Positions 10,960 to 22,674 of a stretch of 64,000 nucleotides of DNA are shown here, piece by piece (position 1 is the first letter of the stretch; the number at the start of each line of letters is the position of its first letter). The DNA is from Cocos nucifera (lineage: Eukaryota > Streptophyta > Magnoliopsida > Arecales > Arecaceae), in NCBI GenBank assembly GCA_006176705.1, contig QRFJ01000061.1:64501-128500 (forward strand), written 5' to 3'. Below the pieces are notes generated by a model. That model was given only the letters and a program-made list of their open reading frames with translations, had not been told where the DNA came from and made no database searches. The position numbers were made by a program, and so were the translations under genes.

Positions 10960-11450
10960 TAATCTCCATGTTCTTAGCCTTATCTAATATATCATCATAA
11001 TTTGTTGAGTGTATTATACTAAGACCCCTTCAAATATATGGTTTCAATCCATCCTCAAACCTTGTAATTAATATTGGACTCATCATCCGCCACTAGGGTT
11101 GGAGCAAATCAAGATAGTTTGTTAAACTCAGCCTCATACTCTTCCATAAACATTCCTCAATATGCCAAATTAAGAAATTATCTTTCTAATTTTCTGAGCT
11201 GGCTAGAAGGAAAATACTTGGAATAGAAGGCCATGCGAAACCTCCACCAAGTAATTAGCCTATAGCTAGAAGTCATTATATGCTCCACAGACTTCCACCA
11301 ATGATAAGCTCTATCATGAAGCATATAAGTGGCAAATATAATTAATCTTCTCCTCATTGGTGCACTCCATTGCTTTATAGGCTTTCTCTATCTCATCAAT
11401 CGAAGCCTTAACCTCATATGGGAGCCCTGAAAGGCTGGAGGAGCCATCTT
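10960..11450 (-). pseudogene. gag relic of the old gypsy element
   Basis: The minus-strand translation shows a Retrotrans_gag domain: IDEIEKAYKAMECTNEEK, then FATYMLHDRAYHWWKSVEH, then MAFYSKYFPSSQLRKLER and MEEYEAEFNKLS. Stops and small frameshifts occur throughout (for example after KLER and in KLS-stop-FAPTLVADDE). Further left, around 10660-10760, Cys-rich pieces such as AYFKCAQQDFKIAKCT look like a ruined CCHC zinc knuckle. The gene once encoded the capsid protein and is now dead. Copies are at 2170-2640 and 24640-25130. Confidence 0.75.
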
Positions 11451-12055
11451 CCTTAACTCTACTATACTCCTATGCTCAGCTGGACTAGGATTATGTTACC
11501 CTAATTATAGGAACTACTGAGGTAGCTATCTCTATTGATGCACCAACCCCACAACTTTTAGAATTAATTCAAGCATTCAATCCTAATGCCAAGCTAAGTT
11601 CCCCAAAGGAAGAACTGGCTGGTTCAGGATTGGCTGATTTGTAGCAGGCTAATCGGCCATCGCTTCTTGTTGAATATCAGGATTCATATTCTGATTCAAA
11701 TGCTCTTAATCCCGTGGAATCTAAATAATCAATTTATAAGAAATTTGGCCCTAAGAACCTCCTATCAAGTCACTATTCAACTACAAGTATAGCAAGGTAG
11801 CATTCTTGATTTCAATAAAAATAAAATAAATATCCTAATAGAATTCAAACAAAATAATATAAAGTTATCAACAAGAAGGCATACACAAATATTAAAGACA
11901 CCTTATAACCTAATTTCTATCCTAACTCTCAACCTTAATTATTATTGATCCCAAGGATCCTGTAAGCTAAACTCTCATACTACTTTTCTTGTTTCAACCA
12001 ATCTTATACCACTAAACTTGTCTTAACTAATCAAAATCTCTAGTGATTGTAAACC

Positions 12056-12071
12056 TAAGCTTTGATACCAT
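12056..12071 (-). other. Primer-binding site of old gypsy element (initiator Met-tRNA)
   Basis: The reverse complement reads TGGTATCAAAGC, close to the TGGTATCAGAGC complementary to the 3' end of initiator Met-tRNA. It lies 12 bp inside the LTR end at 12083, as expected for gypsy elements. In the other copies it is intact (3261-3276) or mutated to TAGTATC (near 25718). Confidence 0.65.
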
Positions 12072-13617
12072 TAAATCTATCATGCTCCAAACTAGGTGCA
12101 TAATAGATATTGTATGCCTGCAAGATGAACCAAATAGGCTACTTGAATAACAAATCTAATTATTCCATGATAATTTTAAATCAATAAGAAAACAATCTTA
12201 ATCCTCAAAAATTAAGATCCTATAAAGGCTCCAAAAATCTAGCATGCTTTCTGAAACCTAGAATTTGAACAACAAAAAAAAAGAAAGAATAATAATGAGC
12301 TATTAGAAAGCAACATATACTTTAAAGTAGGTCGAGCATGTTAATAGATAATAAATCAAATATAATATTATTAACTAGTTAAAATTTCATTCTTATCAAA
12401 ATCTAGAGAATAATATTTTTTTTCAAAATTATATTTTCATAAACTAATACCAGGTCCAACATTTGACCATGGGCATGTAACCCAGTAGCATAGGTTAGAT
12501 AACAGATAATGGTGCCCAAATACCACTATTCTAATCAACAATGATATGGTGTTGAATCTAGTTTTTCATACTATAAGTCGATAGAACCAATACATAATCA
12601 TTGTTGGTAAGGCTAGAGCAGATCATAGCTATACTGAATAATATAAAAATACTTTCATAAGTTACCTGTCAAATTTTTCAAACCATTATTCAAAATAATT
12701 CATATATCCAAATTAACTTATTTATAAGAACATCAAATAGTTATTTAATTCTAATACCATTTTTGGAGATAAAAAGTAACATGCTTGACAATTTAATAAA
12801 ATAGACAAAACTATTTTTAAAAAAAGGACCGAGCAGCGTTAAGTCTCTTAGCTTATGGAAGTCAATAATCAGGTAATTTAATCACCTTATTAGGATTCTT
12901 CAGAAGCTAATGATCTAAAATCACTCACCTATATCAAATCAGTGGTATGCTAATATTTTAAAATTTATTATGTCCTAGCTTGATGGCCTGAGCTGGGCAT
13001 GCGATCGATGGCCGCATATCTATAGAGTTTAATCCCATAGGATATGCAAGGCTTGCCATCTCATTTATGTATATTCACACAAGCAGTGGTATGAAAAGTA
13101 AATATTCTAATATATTTATTCAATAAAATAGTTCATAAATACTGATAAAGATAAATATTTAAAGTCCAAAATAAATTTTATTTAAATCCAAAATTAAGCA
13201 AATGGTATCTAAAGTCCTGCACCCCTCACTGCTCGGTCCTAAGTCTCATATGCTCTTCTAAATCTAGAAAAAAAATAGAAAAGAGGAAGGTTATCTTATA
13301 GGCTCAATAAGTTTCCAATATCTTTGAAGAATCAAGTATAATTAAAATTTTATTTTAATTAAAATAATTTAATAATAATAAGATATGTGTATCAATAATT
13401 TATTTTTTTCAAAACATATTACTTATAATTATAAAATACAAAAATCTCTCTCAATCTTTGCTGACTATGGCAACACTCAGCCTCATGACAAGACTCAAAA
13501 GAGACTAGCTCCTGAATATAAAATATGTGATTGATCAGTGTGTATCAATGATCAGCCCCAATGATTAGTCCAAAAAAGAATTAGCTTTGATTCATGAGGC
13601 CATAATTAACCCTATAA

Positions 13618-14911
13618 AAAGGTAAAGAGATTAATCCAAAAAATAAACACGCGATGTACCGGTACATGCCAGCACTCAGCCCCAAGTATCTAGGCCCAGT
13701 AGGACTAGCTTTGCTAGTGATAAGCCCAAATGGCTAGGCTAAGAAAAAATTAGTTTCTAATATGTAATCAATGATCATCCCATTGGCTAGATCCAGATTA
13801 TAGTCTAACTAAAAAATTTTTCTTATCATTTCTTATAATGTAATCATACTTGTTTTCATAAAAACCTTAAATTTAATGTACCACATCTCATCTCCAAAAA
13901 GCAACAAATATTTTTTTATGCAAAAATTCATGCAAAGATGAATATGTATAATCTACTTTCTAAATATCATATAATATTATAATGGAGAAATCAATTTATT
14001 TTAAATTTTGTAATTTGCAATAATTGTGTTAGACATCTTATGCTTAATCCATAATTTTGAATAATATTTTCATGAGCCATACATAATATAAATATTTTTC
14101 TAAGCTTTAAAGATTTTATTATATATATTATAAATTTTAATTTGAAATATATGATATGCATTAAGAAAAATTTTAGAGAATAAAGAAAACTTACAATCAG
14201 CTAGGTCCAAAAGTAATGATCTTCGACTCATAGCCCGATTTTTAGATCTGATACTTCTCTAACATTGAAAGATCTGATAAAAATCATCAAAAACATTGTT
14301 AGCCTTCAATCAAGAAAGATATTTGAGCAAAGATATTATCTAAGTTTGATGATAGGCCCGATCTATATGGCTTAGATCGATTGTCAAGAACTGGTCTGGA
14401 TCTAAATGAATTAGGGATCAAAAGGTGGGTTCACATCAATTTTTTTTCTCTCTCCTTTCTCTCTATCTCTATCTCTCTCCTCTTCTTTTCTCTCTCTTTT
14501 TCCCATGGCAATTATGGGGGTGGGGTTTTAAACAAGGGTTCTATGGCTTTATAAGGGAGAAAGGAGAGAAGGAAAAAGGGGGGTTGGGGTTTGGTGGTGC
14601 TACGGCTAGGGCAGCTGACCAATGGTGTCCTATAGCTAGAGGCAATGATATGATCGAAAATGGGATAGGAAAGAGGGAAAAGGGCATTGCTCTTAGCTAT
14701 CTTGATGGTGGCCTCTACAGCTAAGGAAAACATGGGAAGGAGGAGAACTCATCAGAGGTGGTGGCGACAGTAGGTCAAGATTGTTGGCAATTGATTCTAG
14801 TAGAAATTAAAATAACTAATCTCAAAACATGGAAGGTTAGAAAGGGAGGGATCTAGTTGTTTTGGTTGGCGATGGTCGACTATGGTGGCAATAGCAGCCA
14901 CGGAGACAAGG

Positions 14912-14916
<5 letters not shown>
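13618..14916. other. AT-rich then CT-rich non-coding sequence
   Basis: To about 14400 the sequence continues the style of the old LTR, with phrases such as AGCCCCA and TAGTCCAAAAA recurring. At 14440-14500 there is a CT-rich tract. No supported gene: the short open frames here have no recognisable motif. Confidence 0.4.

Positions 14917-14957
<41 letters not shown>
14917..14957. repeat. (GA)n microsatellite
   Basis: About 20 uninterrupted GA units, flanked by GA-rich sequence. Likely polymorphic in length. Confidence 0.9.
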
Positions 14958-15764
14958 GATCCAATTTTAATGGTGATCAATCACTGGGAAGAAGGAAATT
15001 TAAAAATCAATTTCTAAATGGATAATTATGGCTCAATGGATGGATAAGGAAGGCTATTTGGTGGTTGGAAATGGCCTTAATCGTTGGCAACCGGTGTACC
15101 GGACTACAGCATCCACATCAGCCATGGAACTATGGCCGTTAACTAGGGGATCACGTTCGTGATCCTTTTTTTCAAGCCTTATCACCCTCTTCCATTTTTA
15201 TTTTTTGTTTTTGGTTCAAACTTGGCTGGGTCTGCCAACTTAGTCCATAGCAGGCTAATTGGCTTGGGTTTCACAAAAATACTTCCACAAATTTCAAAAT
15301 TTTAGTTTCTAGATGTCATTATAATAAGGAAATAACCACTAATTTTTTCTTATTTTTCTCCCTAAAGCAAGAGCCAAGCGATGGCATAGTGCTCTCTCCA
15401 CTAGGCTTAGCTTAAAGTGTCGGGGAAGAGATTATTGAAAAAAAAAGAGAGGGTGAGTAAGAATAAAAAAGAAGACACATGTAACAAAGGCTAGGACTTG
15501 GTTGCCTAACAACATAACATCAAAAGTTCACTATCTCCATCTATACAAAGAAACATGAATATGTTTGAAGGATTAGAGAAGATGGTTGTCCATCAGGACC
15601 AACAAGGGAGCGATTGATAGTATAAAGAGAGACATAGGTGAAGAGAAGTAGAAAATAAGAAGAAATGAGAGATGATGGAATAGAGGGCTTATCACCTATT
15701 AAATTCCTCACAATCACATATAGATATAGAATGAGAAATATAGAAGAGAAAGAAGCACAACATC
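14958..15764. other. Non-coding sequence, nothing recognised
   Basis: Mixed-composition sequence between the microsatellite and the 15765 repeat. No coding signal or clear repeat structure was seen. Confidence 0.4.
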
Positions 15765-16190
15765 ATGACCATCAATCATTAAGAAATATAAAAATGAGCG
15801 AGAGCAAGTAGGAGTGAGAGATGATGAAAGAGAGTGATGGCAAGGTGCTGCATGGAAGATGGAAAGAGAAAACATGGCATGAAAAGTGGTGGAGTAGGAA
15901 ATTAGAGAGGAGAGGGCCAAGGGAATACATGAGGGAGAGGGAAAATAAGTGAGAGAGGACGAGAAAGAGTGAGATATAGAGGGTGAGACGAGCGCTAGAT
16001 GTGGCATGGGGGTAGAGAGGAGTGCGACGGAGAGGGGTGGGTTGTGATGGGGAAAGAAGGCAAAGCACCCATCTTCTAATAAGAGAGGGTGTGTGTCCCC
16101 TCTCTTTGAGTTCCACCATGCGAGGGCACCGCTTTAGAGTGGGCATCACTGAGTTCTGGGCCAAGCATAGGCCTAGGATTGGACCTCATA
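15765..16190. repeat. Dispersed direct repeat A, copy 1
   Basis: GA-rich sequence that pairs with 22675-23095 in the same orientation, at roughly three quarters identity by eye. Shared words include GAGAGGAGAGGGCCAAGGGAA, AACATGGCATG, CCCCTCTCTTTG and TGGGCC-AGCAT-GCCTA. Copy 2 lies directly left of the complete MITE. It may be part of an unidentified LTR. The open frames across it have no known domain. Confidence 0.6.
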
Positions 16191-16899
16191 ATATGGAAGC
16201 TCAACATGATGTGATATCTAGTCCAACCCAAGCCCATCTATTATAGTGTCTCTATTGATTAAGGTAGTGCCTCTTTTGTTTCTATGGAGAAGAAGAAGAA
16301 AAGACGTGCTCTGTTATCTCTTTTCTCATCTCATAGGTATCTAGGTCATGGCTTTCCTCTTCCTTCTCATCTACTACCACCTTCCACCACTCCTCACATC
16401 CTCTATTTCTCTCTTCCTTTCTTCTTCTTCTTCTACTACTACTACTACTATTACTACTACTTACCTCTCACCTGGGCTCTCTCTTTCTTTCCTTTGCATC
16501 CTGTCACCATTTGTGTGTGCGGGGTGAGGTGAGAGGGTACCATACCCTCTTCTATCAATTCTTACCTCTTTCTCTCTCTCCACTCTTCCCACTCGAGACC
16601 TTTGCCCCCACCATCTCTCAACTACATCCTTCCCTCTCCTTTTCCTTTGTCCATCCAAGTGTGGGTGCACATATAAGAGGGTGAAATGGGTTTTTCCTCC
16701 CACTCACTTTATCTTTTTATTCTCTTTCTTTTCTTTAGTAATATCTTCTCTTTCTCTAAGCCAGCTCTAAAAGGGCTTTCATTGTACCACATCTTGCCTT
16801 GTGGTGATAGAAAGTAGGGCAAGGCTGGTAGCCATTTCTCCTATTATATTGGTAGTTAATTTAAGAATCAAAATTTTAAAATTTTTAAAAACTTTAAAT
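16191..16899. other. Pyrimidine-rich non-coding sequence with CTT/TAC microsatellite
   Basis: The plus strand is strongly CT-rich. 16418-16463 is a compound microsatellite of CTT units followed by TAC units. No supported gene. Confidence 0.5.
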
Positions 16900-17829
16900 A
16901 ATTATTAAAAAATAATAGTATATCATTGATTTGATATTTGTATGTGATTTTAAATTATTAAGTCTCAAAGAACACCGATAAACCAATTAGATTATTTGGA
17001 TTTTTCATATCTGTGGGGTTAGTGATTTAACACTTCTTAGTTCTCTTTTAAAATAATTTTGATAATTTTTGTATCAGTTTGATTTAATGGTTAAGCATGT
17101 TATGTTTTACCTCGAAAAATGGTATAAAAATTAAATATTTATTTTATATTTTTGTGAATAAGTTAATTTGGTTATATGATTTGTTCTAAGCAATAAAATT
17201 AGAAAATTTGATTGGATAATTTGTAAAAATATTTTTATACATGTTTCTTATGGCTATGATCTGATTTGGCTTTACCAATGGGATTATACTTTGGTTCCGT
17301 CGACTTATAATCTGAGAAGCTATTTTCAACACCATACCACCGGTGACTAAAATATTGGTATTTAGGCATCATTATCTATTATCTAACCCATGCCATTAGA
17401 TAACATGGCTATAGCCAAATGTTAGATCTAGTATCAATTGGTTAAAAACTATGATTTTGAAAAGAAAAAAATATTATTCTCTGATATTTATAAGAATAAA
17501 ATTTGGTCTAGTGATATTCTATTTGATTTGTCATTTGTTGACATACTCTAACCCTCTTTAAATTGTTACGTTGCTTGTTGGGCTAGTGTAGCTCCCTATT
17601 TTTTTTTTTTATTTTCAGATTTAAGGCTTGAGGGAGTGCCTAGATTCTTTGAAGCATTTCGTAGATATAGATCTTGATTTTCAATGACCGAGGTAGTTTT
17701 ATTATTGATTCAAAATTATTATAAAATAATTAGATTTATTATTCAAGTAGCCTTATCTTGCATGTGTTTTTGGTTTGCCTTATCGGCATGCAGCATTTAT
17801 TATGCACACAATTTGGAGCATGACAGCTC
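16900..17829 (+). mobile_element. Inverted fragment of the old gypsy LTR
   Basis: The plus strand here matches the minus strand of about 12083-12980. Shared landmarks include a CGACTTATA block, CAACACCATA, GGCA-CATTATCT-TTATCTAACC, the run ending TTATTCAAGTAGCC, and the LTR terminus TTTGGAGCA at 17812-17820. After that terminus there is no primer-binding site. It is therefore an LTR fragment in opposite orientation, making an inverted pair about 4 kb apart with 12083-12980. Confidence 0.7.
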
Positions 17830-18530
17830 TAGTCAACGATCGTGCATCCTATGTGCATGGCTCTCATCTTGTATGGCATGGAAGGGGACTTGCATCGAGT
17901 GTGCATGGCACTCATGTCTCGGATGGCACAAAAAGGCAGCCTCCATGGACTTGCATCCCATTCTCTAAAGAGAGATGGCCGGGAACTTAGCAATAGCTCT
18001 GGTCAGTGGTCATGCATCCAGTGTGCACAATGCTTGAATCTCGAGTGGCATAGAAGGGCGGTGTTCAAGGACCCGCATATTATGTGCACGACACTTCCAT
18101 CTTGGATGGCATGAAAGGGCAGCCTATAGGGACTCACATCCTAGTCTCGAAAGATGCATGGCTTGGAAGTTGGGCATGGAAGCTTGAGATGGCTCCGGTC
18201 AACTATCACGCATCTTGTGCGCATAGCACTCACACTCGGATGGCATGGAAGGGTGGCTTTTAGTGACTTATGTCAAGTGTAGATGGTGCTCGTGTCTCAA
18301 ATGGCATTTAAGGACGGCCTCTAGGGACTTGCATGGTGGTCTCCAAAGATTCACAGCTCATGAGAACTTGGCCTGGGAGCTTAGCATGACTCTATTCGGT
18401 GGTCATGCATCTTATGTGCACGATGCTTATGTCTCAGATAACATGTAAGGGCAGCCTCTTAGACTCTCGCCCTAGCCATCAAGGATGTGCACCCCATCTG
18501 GACAAGAGACAGCATGAAAGGATAGCCATG
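17830..18530. repeat. Degenerate tandem repeat, period about 170-200 bp
   Basis: About four diverged units begin near 17832, 18001, 18197 and 18396, each with a GGTCA-N-GGTCATGCATC-like start followed by TGTGCAC or TGTGCAT, then a GGATGGCATGGAAGGG-like block. Sub-units of about 60 bp with GGCAGCCTC are visible. Not coding. The array starts right at the end of the inverted LTR fragment. Confidence 0.65.
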
Positions 18531-18599
18531 GAAAAGGAGTTAGGAGCGGAGATAGCCATGATAGCTTTAAAACCTTTTCATAATACTATATGAAATTAG

Positions 18600-19050
18600 A
18601 TTATTAGCGATGGCTAATTATCATCACTAATAATTTTTTTGCTGTCGCTAATACTATTAGTGACAGCATACCATCGCTAATTGGTAGTAATAGCAATAGC
18701 ATACCATCACTAATTGATGGTCAAAAAAATTTAATCACTAATTTTGATTATTAGTGATGGGTTCCTTAGCCGTCTCTAATACTAATTATTAGTGATAGAA
18801 TTAGCGATGACTATATTCCATTACTATTTATATCTTAATTTTTAAATAAAATATATAAAAAATTTAAAAATAATTAGCGATGGCTTTTTTGTTACTAATA
18901 TCGTCGTTAATAATTATTAACGATAGCTTAAGCCATCGCTAATTACATCGTTAATAGTTAATTTTATTTTTTTAAAAAAAATTGATAATAATATTTTATT
19001 ATTAGTGATGGTTATAGCTATCGCTAATACCGCCAATAATAGTTAAATTT
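18600..19050. repeat. CACTA-2 subterminal repeats
   Basis: Many direct and inverted copies of TATTAGCGATGGC / GCCATCGCTAATA occur, often as back-to-back hairpins. In En/Spm-type transposons such subterminal motifs bind an element-encoded protein needed for excision. The motif family differs from that of CACTA-1 (TATGGCAGCGGTT). Confidence 0.8.
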
Positions 19051-19254
19051 ATTTTTTTTAAAAAAATTATAATAATATTTGTTAAAATCTATTTTAATTA
19101 ATCATAATCAATTATGATTCCTAACATTTGTTATAATTAAAATCAAATATAATATTATAATTATAAATAAAAAATTAATTATATTATATTAAAAATATAA
19201 ATTATATAATTTTACAAGCAGTATCAAAAAAATATAATACATCAAAATAAAAAA

Positions 19255-21161
19255 ATCAAATCAAATCATCCTCGTCATCCTCCTCCTCCTGCTCTTTTCT
19301 AGCAACTGGTGGATGAGAGCTAGATATTCTAGCATGCTGAAATAAAAAAAATAAAATATTATTAATAAGTTTTGATATGAAGGCGTATCTTTTAATACAC
19401 TCTGATTCTTGAACAGATTGTTTCTATATATTTCATTCAATGATACGGAGCTATAGACACCCCTGGTCCATTAATTGTATGGTTAGATTGAATTTTTAGC
19501 CTCTACATTCTCTTTCCCAACTCAAGCTTAAATATGTGAAGCTTCTAAATATAAAAATTTAAAACAAGTAAAAAAATTTACTAAATAAATTACCATATAT
19601 GATGGCTTAGACAACATAGTTGCAGATCCCGAAGAATCTCCACAATCGTATCGCGAATGGCATCCTAGAAGCTCTGAGATCAATAGCTCAAAGTCTTTGC
19701 ACGACCTCCTCCACGTGCGCATCGCTCCAAGTTTGGGATGTCAAGGCCTGTGAGGATGCCAAAGAGTATCGAGCTATTGGAGTGTCGAAGCTATGGCCGA
19801 ATTCTATTACTTAGCTCCTACTCATCCCTCCGGTGACCTTGAGCCATCCCTTAAGGTCAATGTGTGCAGATAGGTCATCGCTGTACCACGCAATGATGTA
19901 CTCCACCTAATCCACTTACATAATTTAGAAATACATTAGTTCTAATATATATTTTATATCCTATAATAACTTAATAAATATAGTTTAAAATTCTTACCGC
20001 GATCTATCGCACCCTAGAATCTAAGTAATCATCAATCCTCCTAAACTAGTGTGTGGCCTCCCACAACCATAGCTGACCTAGTGGATGACTCAGCTATCGT
20101 ATCTACAATAAGTAAATAATAAAATTAAATTAATTAAAACATACATATAAGAGTTTTTACATATAGTTCTACTAAAGAGTTTTGGTATAGATTTCTTACT
20201 AGTCTGTCACTCATAATATGTGTGTTGATGGAGCCACCCATATGTCTGATCGGATGCTGCTAGGCGGTTTGGTTCTATCAGGCCCTCTTCTGCTTACTGA
20301 AATACTCCTTGTTGCTCCACTGGTTGTAAAGGGTCTCCCATACGTTCGTCCGCATTCGGTGATCCATGTAAGACCTCCAGTTTGATGGTGACTGAAAATC
20401 GAAATGCTCGATGGCAAACTACTGTAGGCTGTACAGACCATCCCAAAAATTCCACGTGGCCACCTCCTCAAAGGTCGATGGCCAGCCTTCTCATCATCAG
20501 GAGGCTCGAATCGATAGTACTCCTGCAAGTAGAAGCAATCGTGTATTAATAAATAGAATACAAACATATGGTAAATTTAAAAATTAAACATTTCGGACTT
20601 ATCTAAAATATCTTCTAGGTTGCATCATGAGCTCCAAATGGCCAGCTGGAGAATTCATTCACCGACTCCAGCATCAAGCATCAGATGATGCTGTTAACCA
20701 TATAAGATACTCCAGACTCTTTAAACGTGCTGCAAAATTGATTTTGAAAAAAAAATATTAACCCTAGAATGGCTAAATTAGAAATATATTAATTAAAGTT
20801 ATAGTACTTACGAGCGATTCTAAACATAGTGAGCTCTCTATCCTCTGGCCAAGTCGGAGGTATCGCGAGCCAAGCTGGTCCTCAACCATGACTCTATATT
20901 TGAGAGCCGGTCGTTACTGCATGTAATTGTGGGATCACTGGTGACCCCCCATCCTCCGAATCTAAGTGCAAAATATATATCTAATATAAAGAATGTTATA
21001 TTAGTTAGCAAAGGATAAAATAACATAAACGAGAATATCTAAAGTATCAGAGTTTACCATCTAGTGTGCGAGGTGCGGAACCATGCGAGTTGGCCGCATG
21101 ATTGTTCTCTTCTCGAGAGCTCTATCCTTGGCTAGAGCGGCTCCGGCCTCTGGAAGACATG
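19255..21161 (-). pseudogene. CACTA-2 second gene, Transposase_24-type, decayed multi-exon
   Basis: Read on the minus strand. The start is probably the ATG at 21161 (MSSRGRSRSSQ, then a stop). Middle exon pieces near 20480-20230 read TNVWETLYNQWSNKEYFSKQ followed by RHMGGSINTHIMSDRL, matching the plant En/Spm protein family PF03004. A helical segment around 19800-19620 reads ARYSLASSQALTSQTWSDAH. The last piece (19340-19255) is acidic, ending EEEDDEDDLI. It resembles the CACTA-1 gene at 34699-36413, which also has an acidic tail. Stops and shifts in most exons show it is dead. Confidence 0.65.
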
Positions 21162-21858
21162 ATGTATAATCTATGAAAATAAATATAAATAAATTTACTA
21201 AATTAATTATATAATTATGGATAAAAATATAAGATTTAAAATGACATATTTTGTTGGCCAATAAAATTTATGTAAAATAAGTTTTCAATAAAAATAAAAA
21301 TTAAAGTAAGCAGATAACCTAAAAATTGGTCTAAATAAAATATCTATCAAAACATAACAAAACGATCAAAATTTAACTCACATATAACAAAAATCATTAG
21401 TTAGCATTTGCGATGTATTAGAAGAAAAATGATTCTCATCCAGCAGTACATGATAATGTGTTGGTCTATTGGTCCTCTGATTTAGGTATTGTCTGATTCT
21501 CATCTAGCAGATAATCTTAGTACATAAAAATATGAAGAAAGCTCAGATCTACCATTGAAAAATAAAGTATTGCAAATTTCTCTGCACATTTAACCATGAG
21601 GTGACTACAAGCAGTTGTCTGTAATGTAACAAACCATCCAAGCTTACCTTGCAACTACAACAGCAATAATAGAAATGCATCACCTCCATTTAGGCATATC
21701 TCCCATAGGCAATCATCATAGCCTCTCGGAGCCCCCAGCCACCTCCTTGAGCTACAAACTAGGAGTAAAATTTTTTAAAATAATAAAATAATAATTTAAA
21801 ATTAATACTTAATTTATGTGCTCATGCAGCCTAGTTGTCTGGCATGCCCTAAGTCTGC

Positions 21859-22122
21859 ATGTGCAGGATGTGCATCCTGACTGTCTCCATTTGTAATGAT
21901 GTTCTTTACTTTTGTGATCATGCTTTTGAAAATGCTGCGCTCTTAATTCAAAGATGGATTCATTGTCCTTCTAAGAAATGTATCAATAGAGAAATATTTG
22001 ATAGAAATATAATAATTTTTTATTTATATAAGAATGGATTTATATCAAACTACAAACATTGGTACCTGCATGAGAAGACGTGGAAAACAATTGCAAGGGA
22101 TTCGGAGGTTCTACCTATCTAA
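21859..22122 (+). pseudogene. Fragment of CACTA transposase N-terminal zinc domain (Transpos_assoc-like)
   Basis: The frame holds FCDHAFENAALLIQRWIHCP, then CPSKKCINR, then FYLYKNGFISNYKHWYLHE. This matches the pattern F-x-FAF, CPCxxCxN, HLxxxGFxxxYxxWxxH of the transposase-associated domain (PF13963) at the start of TNPD-type CACTA transposases. The second Cys of CPC is Ser, and the His before L is replaced by Phe-Tyr. It ends at a stop 140 bp before the subterminal repeats, so the catalytic part is gone. It is on the strand opposite to the second gene. Confidence 0.65.
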
Positions 22123-22262
22123 TTAACATACCAAACAAATATTTAATTAATTAAATTTTTAATACCTAATTATACTTAATTAATATAATTTAAATAAAAA
22201 AATTAACTTTTAGTAATAGTATTAGCCGTCGCTAATGCCATCATTAATATTCATAATAAAAG

Positions 22263-22674
22263 ATGGGCTACTGTACAAGACCGTCGATTGGTAAAGCAAT
22301 CTTTGTTCCTGACAATAATTTTTTTAATTTTATGATAGATTTTTGTCCAATTTACTGCTCAAAATGCCTATAGCGTTATCTTGATTAATCTTTAACAGTG
22401 TTGGCGGTGCTTAATGCAAAAGCGCTTTAAGCTCTATAACGTTAAATCAATCAATAAGGAATTCTCTAGCTTCATTGCAAATATCACCATTCTGTTATGC
22501 ACTTGATACCATGTTGTTTATGATAAAATTGGTTATGCAATGGATGTTTCTTTTCCCTAAAAATATACTATACATATATGTCTATCATATATTTGGTTAA
22601 ATCTTTGGCTAAAGATTTAGTTTCTAGAGGTATATTACACACTAAATGTTAAGGAATATAAGAAGTACAACATC
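22263..22674. repeat. Segment duplicated downstream of the LecRK pseudogene
   Basis: About 22330-22650 matches 29105-29455 in the same orientation. Shared phrases include AAAATGCCTATAGC-TTATCTTGA, TGGCGGTGCTTAATGCAA and AATGGATGTTTCTTTTCCCT, ending at AGAGGTATATTAC. Because the second copy is the 3' flank of the LecRK pseudogene, this copy may mark the former 3' flank of another, lost LecRK. No coding sequence. Confidence 0.65.

Larger units (their letters stand above)
10093..13617 (-). mobile_element. Old Ty3/gypsy relic: gag, primer site and LTR (copy 2)
   Basis: This block is about 4 kb together with the MITE and is repeated at 23775-27261. In minus-strand order it has an LTR (from about 13617 or further right, to 12083), a primer-binding site at about 12056-12071 (TGGTATCAAAGC), gag, and a degraded stretch without recognisable protease or pol. 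The long LTR and the style of gag suggest a Del/Tekay-like element, but without pol this is only a guess. The MITE is inserted in its 3' side. Confidence 0.65.
18584..22262. mobile_element. CACTA-2, decayed En/Spm-type DNA transposon
   Basis: The left end TACTATATGAAAT is close to the CACTATAAGAAAA end at 47577 and leads into subterminal repeats (TATTAGCGATGGC and its reverse) at 18600-19050. Similar repeats recur near 22220-22260. Between them are a minus-strand Transposase_24-type gene remnant and a plus-strand fragment with a transposase-associated zinc domain. The right terminal repeat is not recognisable and no target duplication was found, so the right limit is approximate. Confidence 0.7.

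Noticed and set aside
12056..12071. tRNA-like sequence
   Set aside because: TGGTATCA is the reverse complement of a tRNA 3' end, a primer-binding site; no cloverleaf surrounds it.
17684..18448. Cys/His-rich frames of 67-94 codons
   Set aside because: They fall in the degenerate tandem repeat after the LTR fragment; Cys spacing is not regular and the frames overlap each other.
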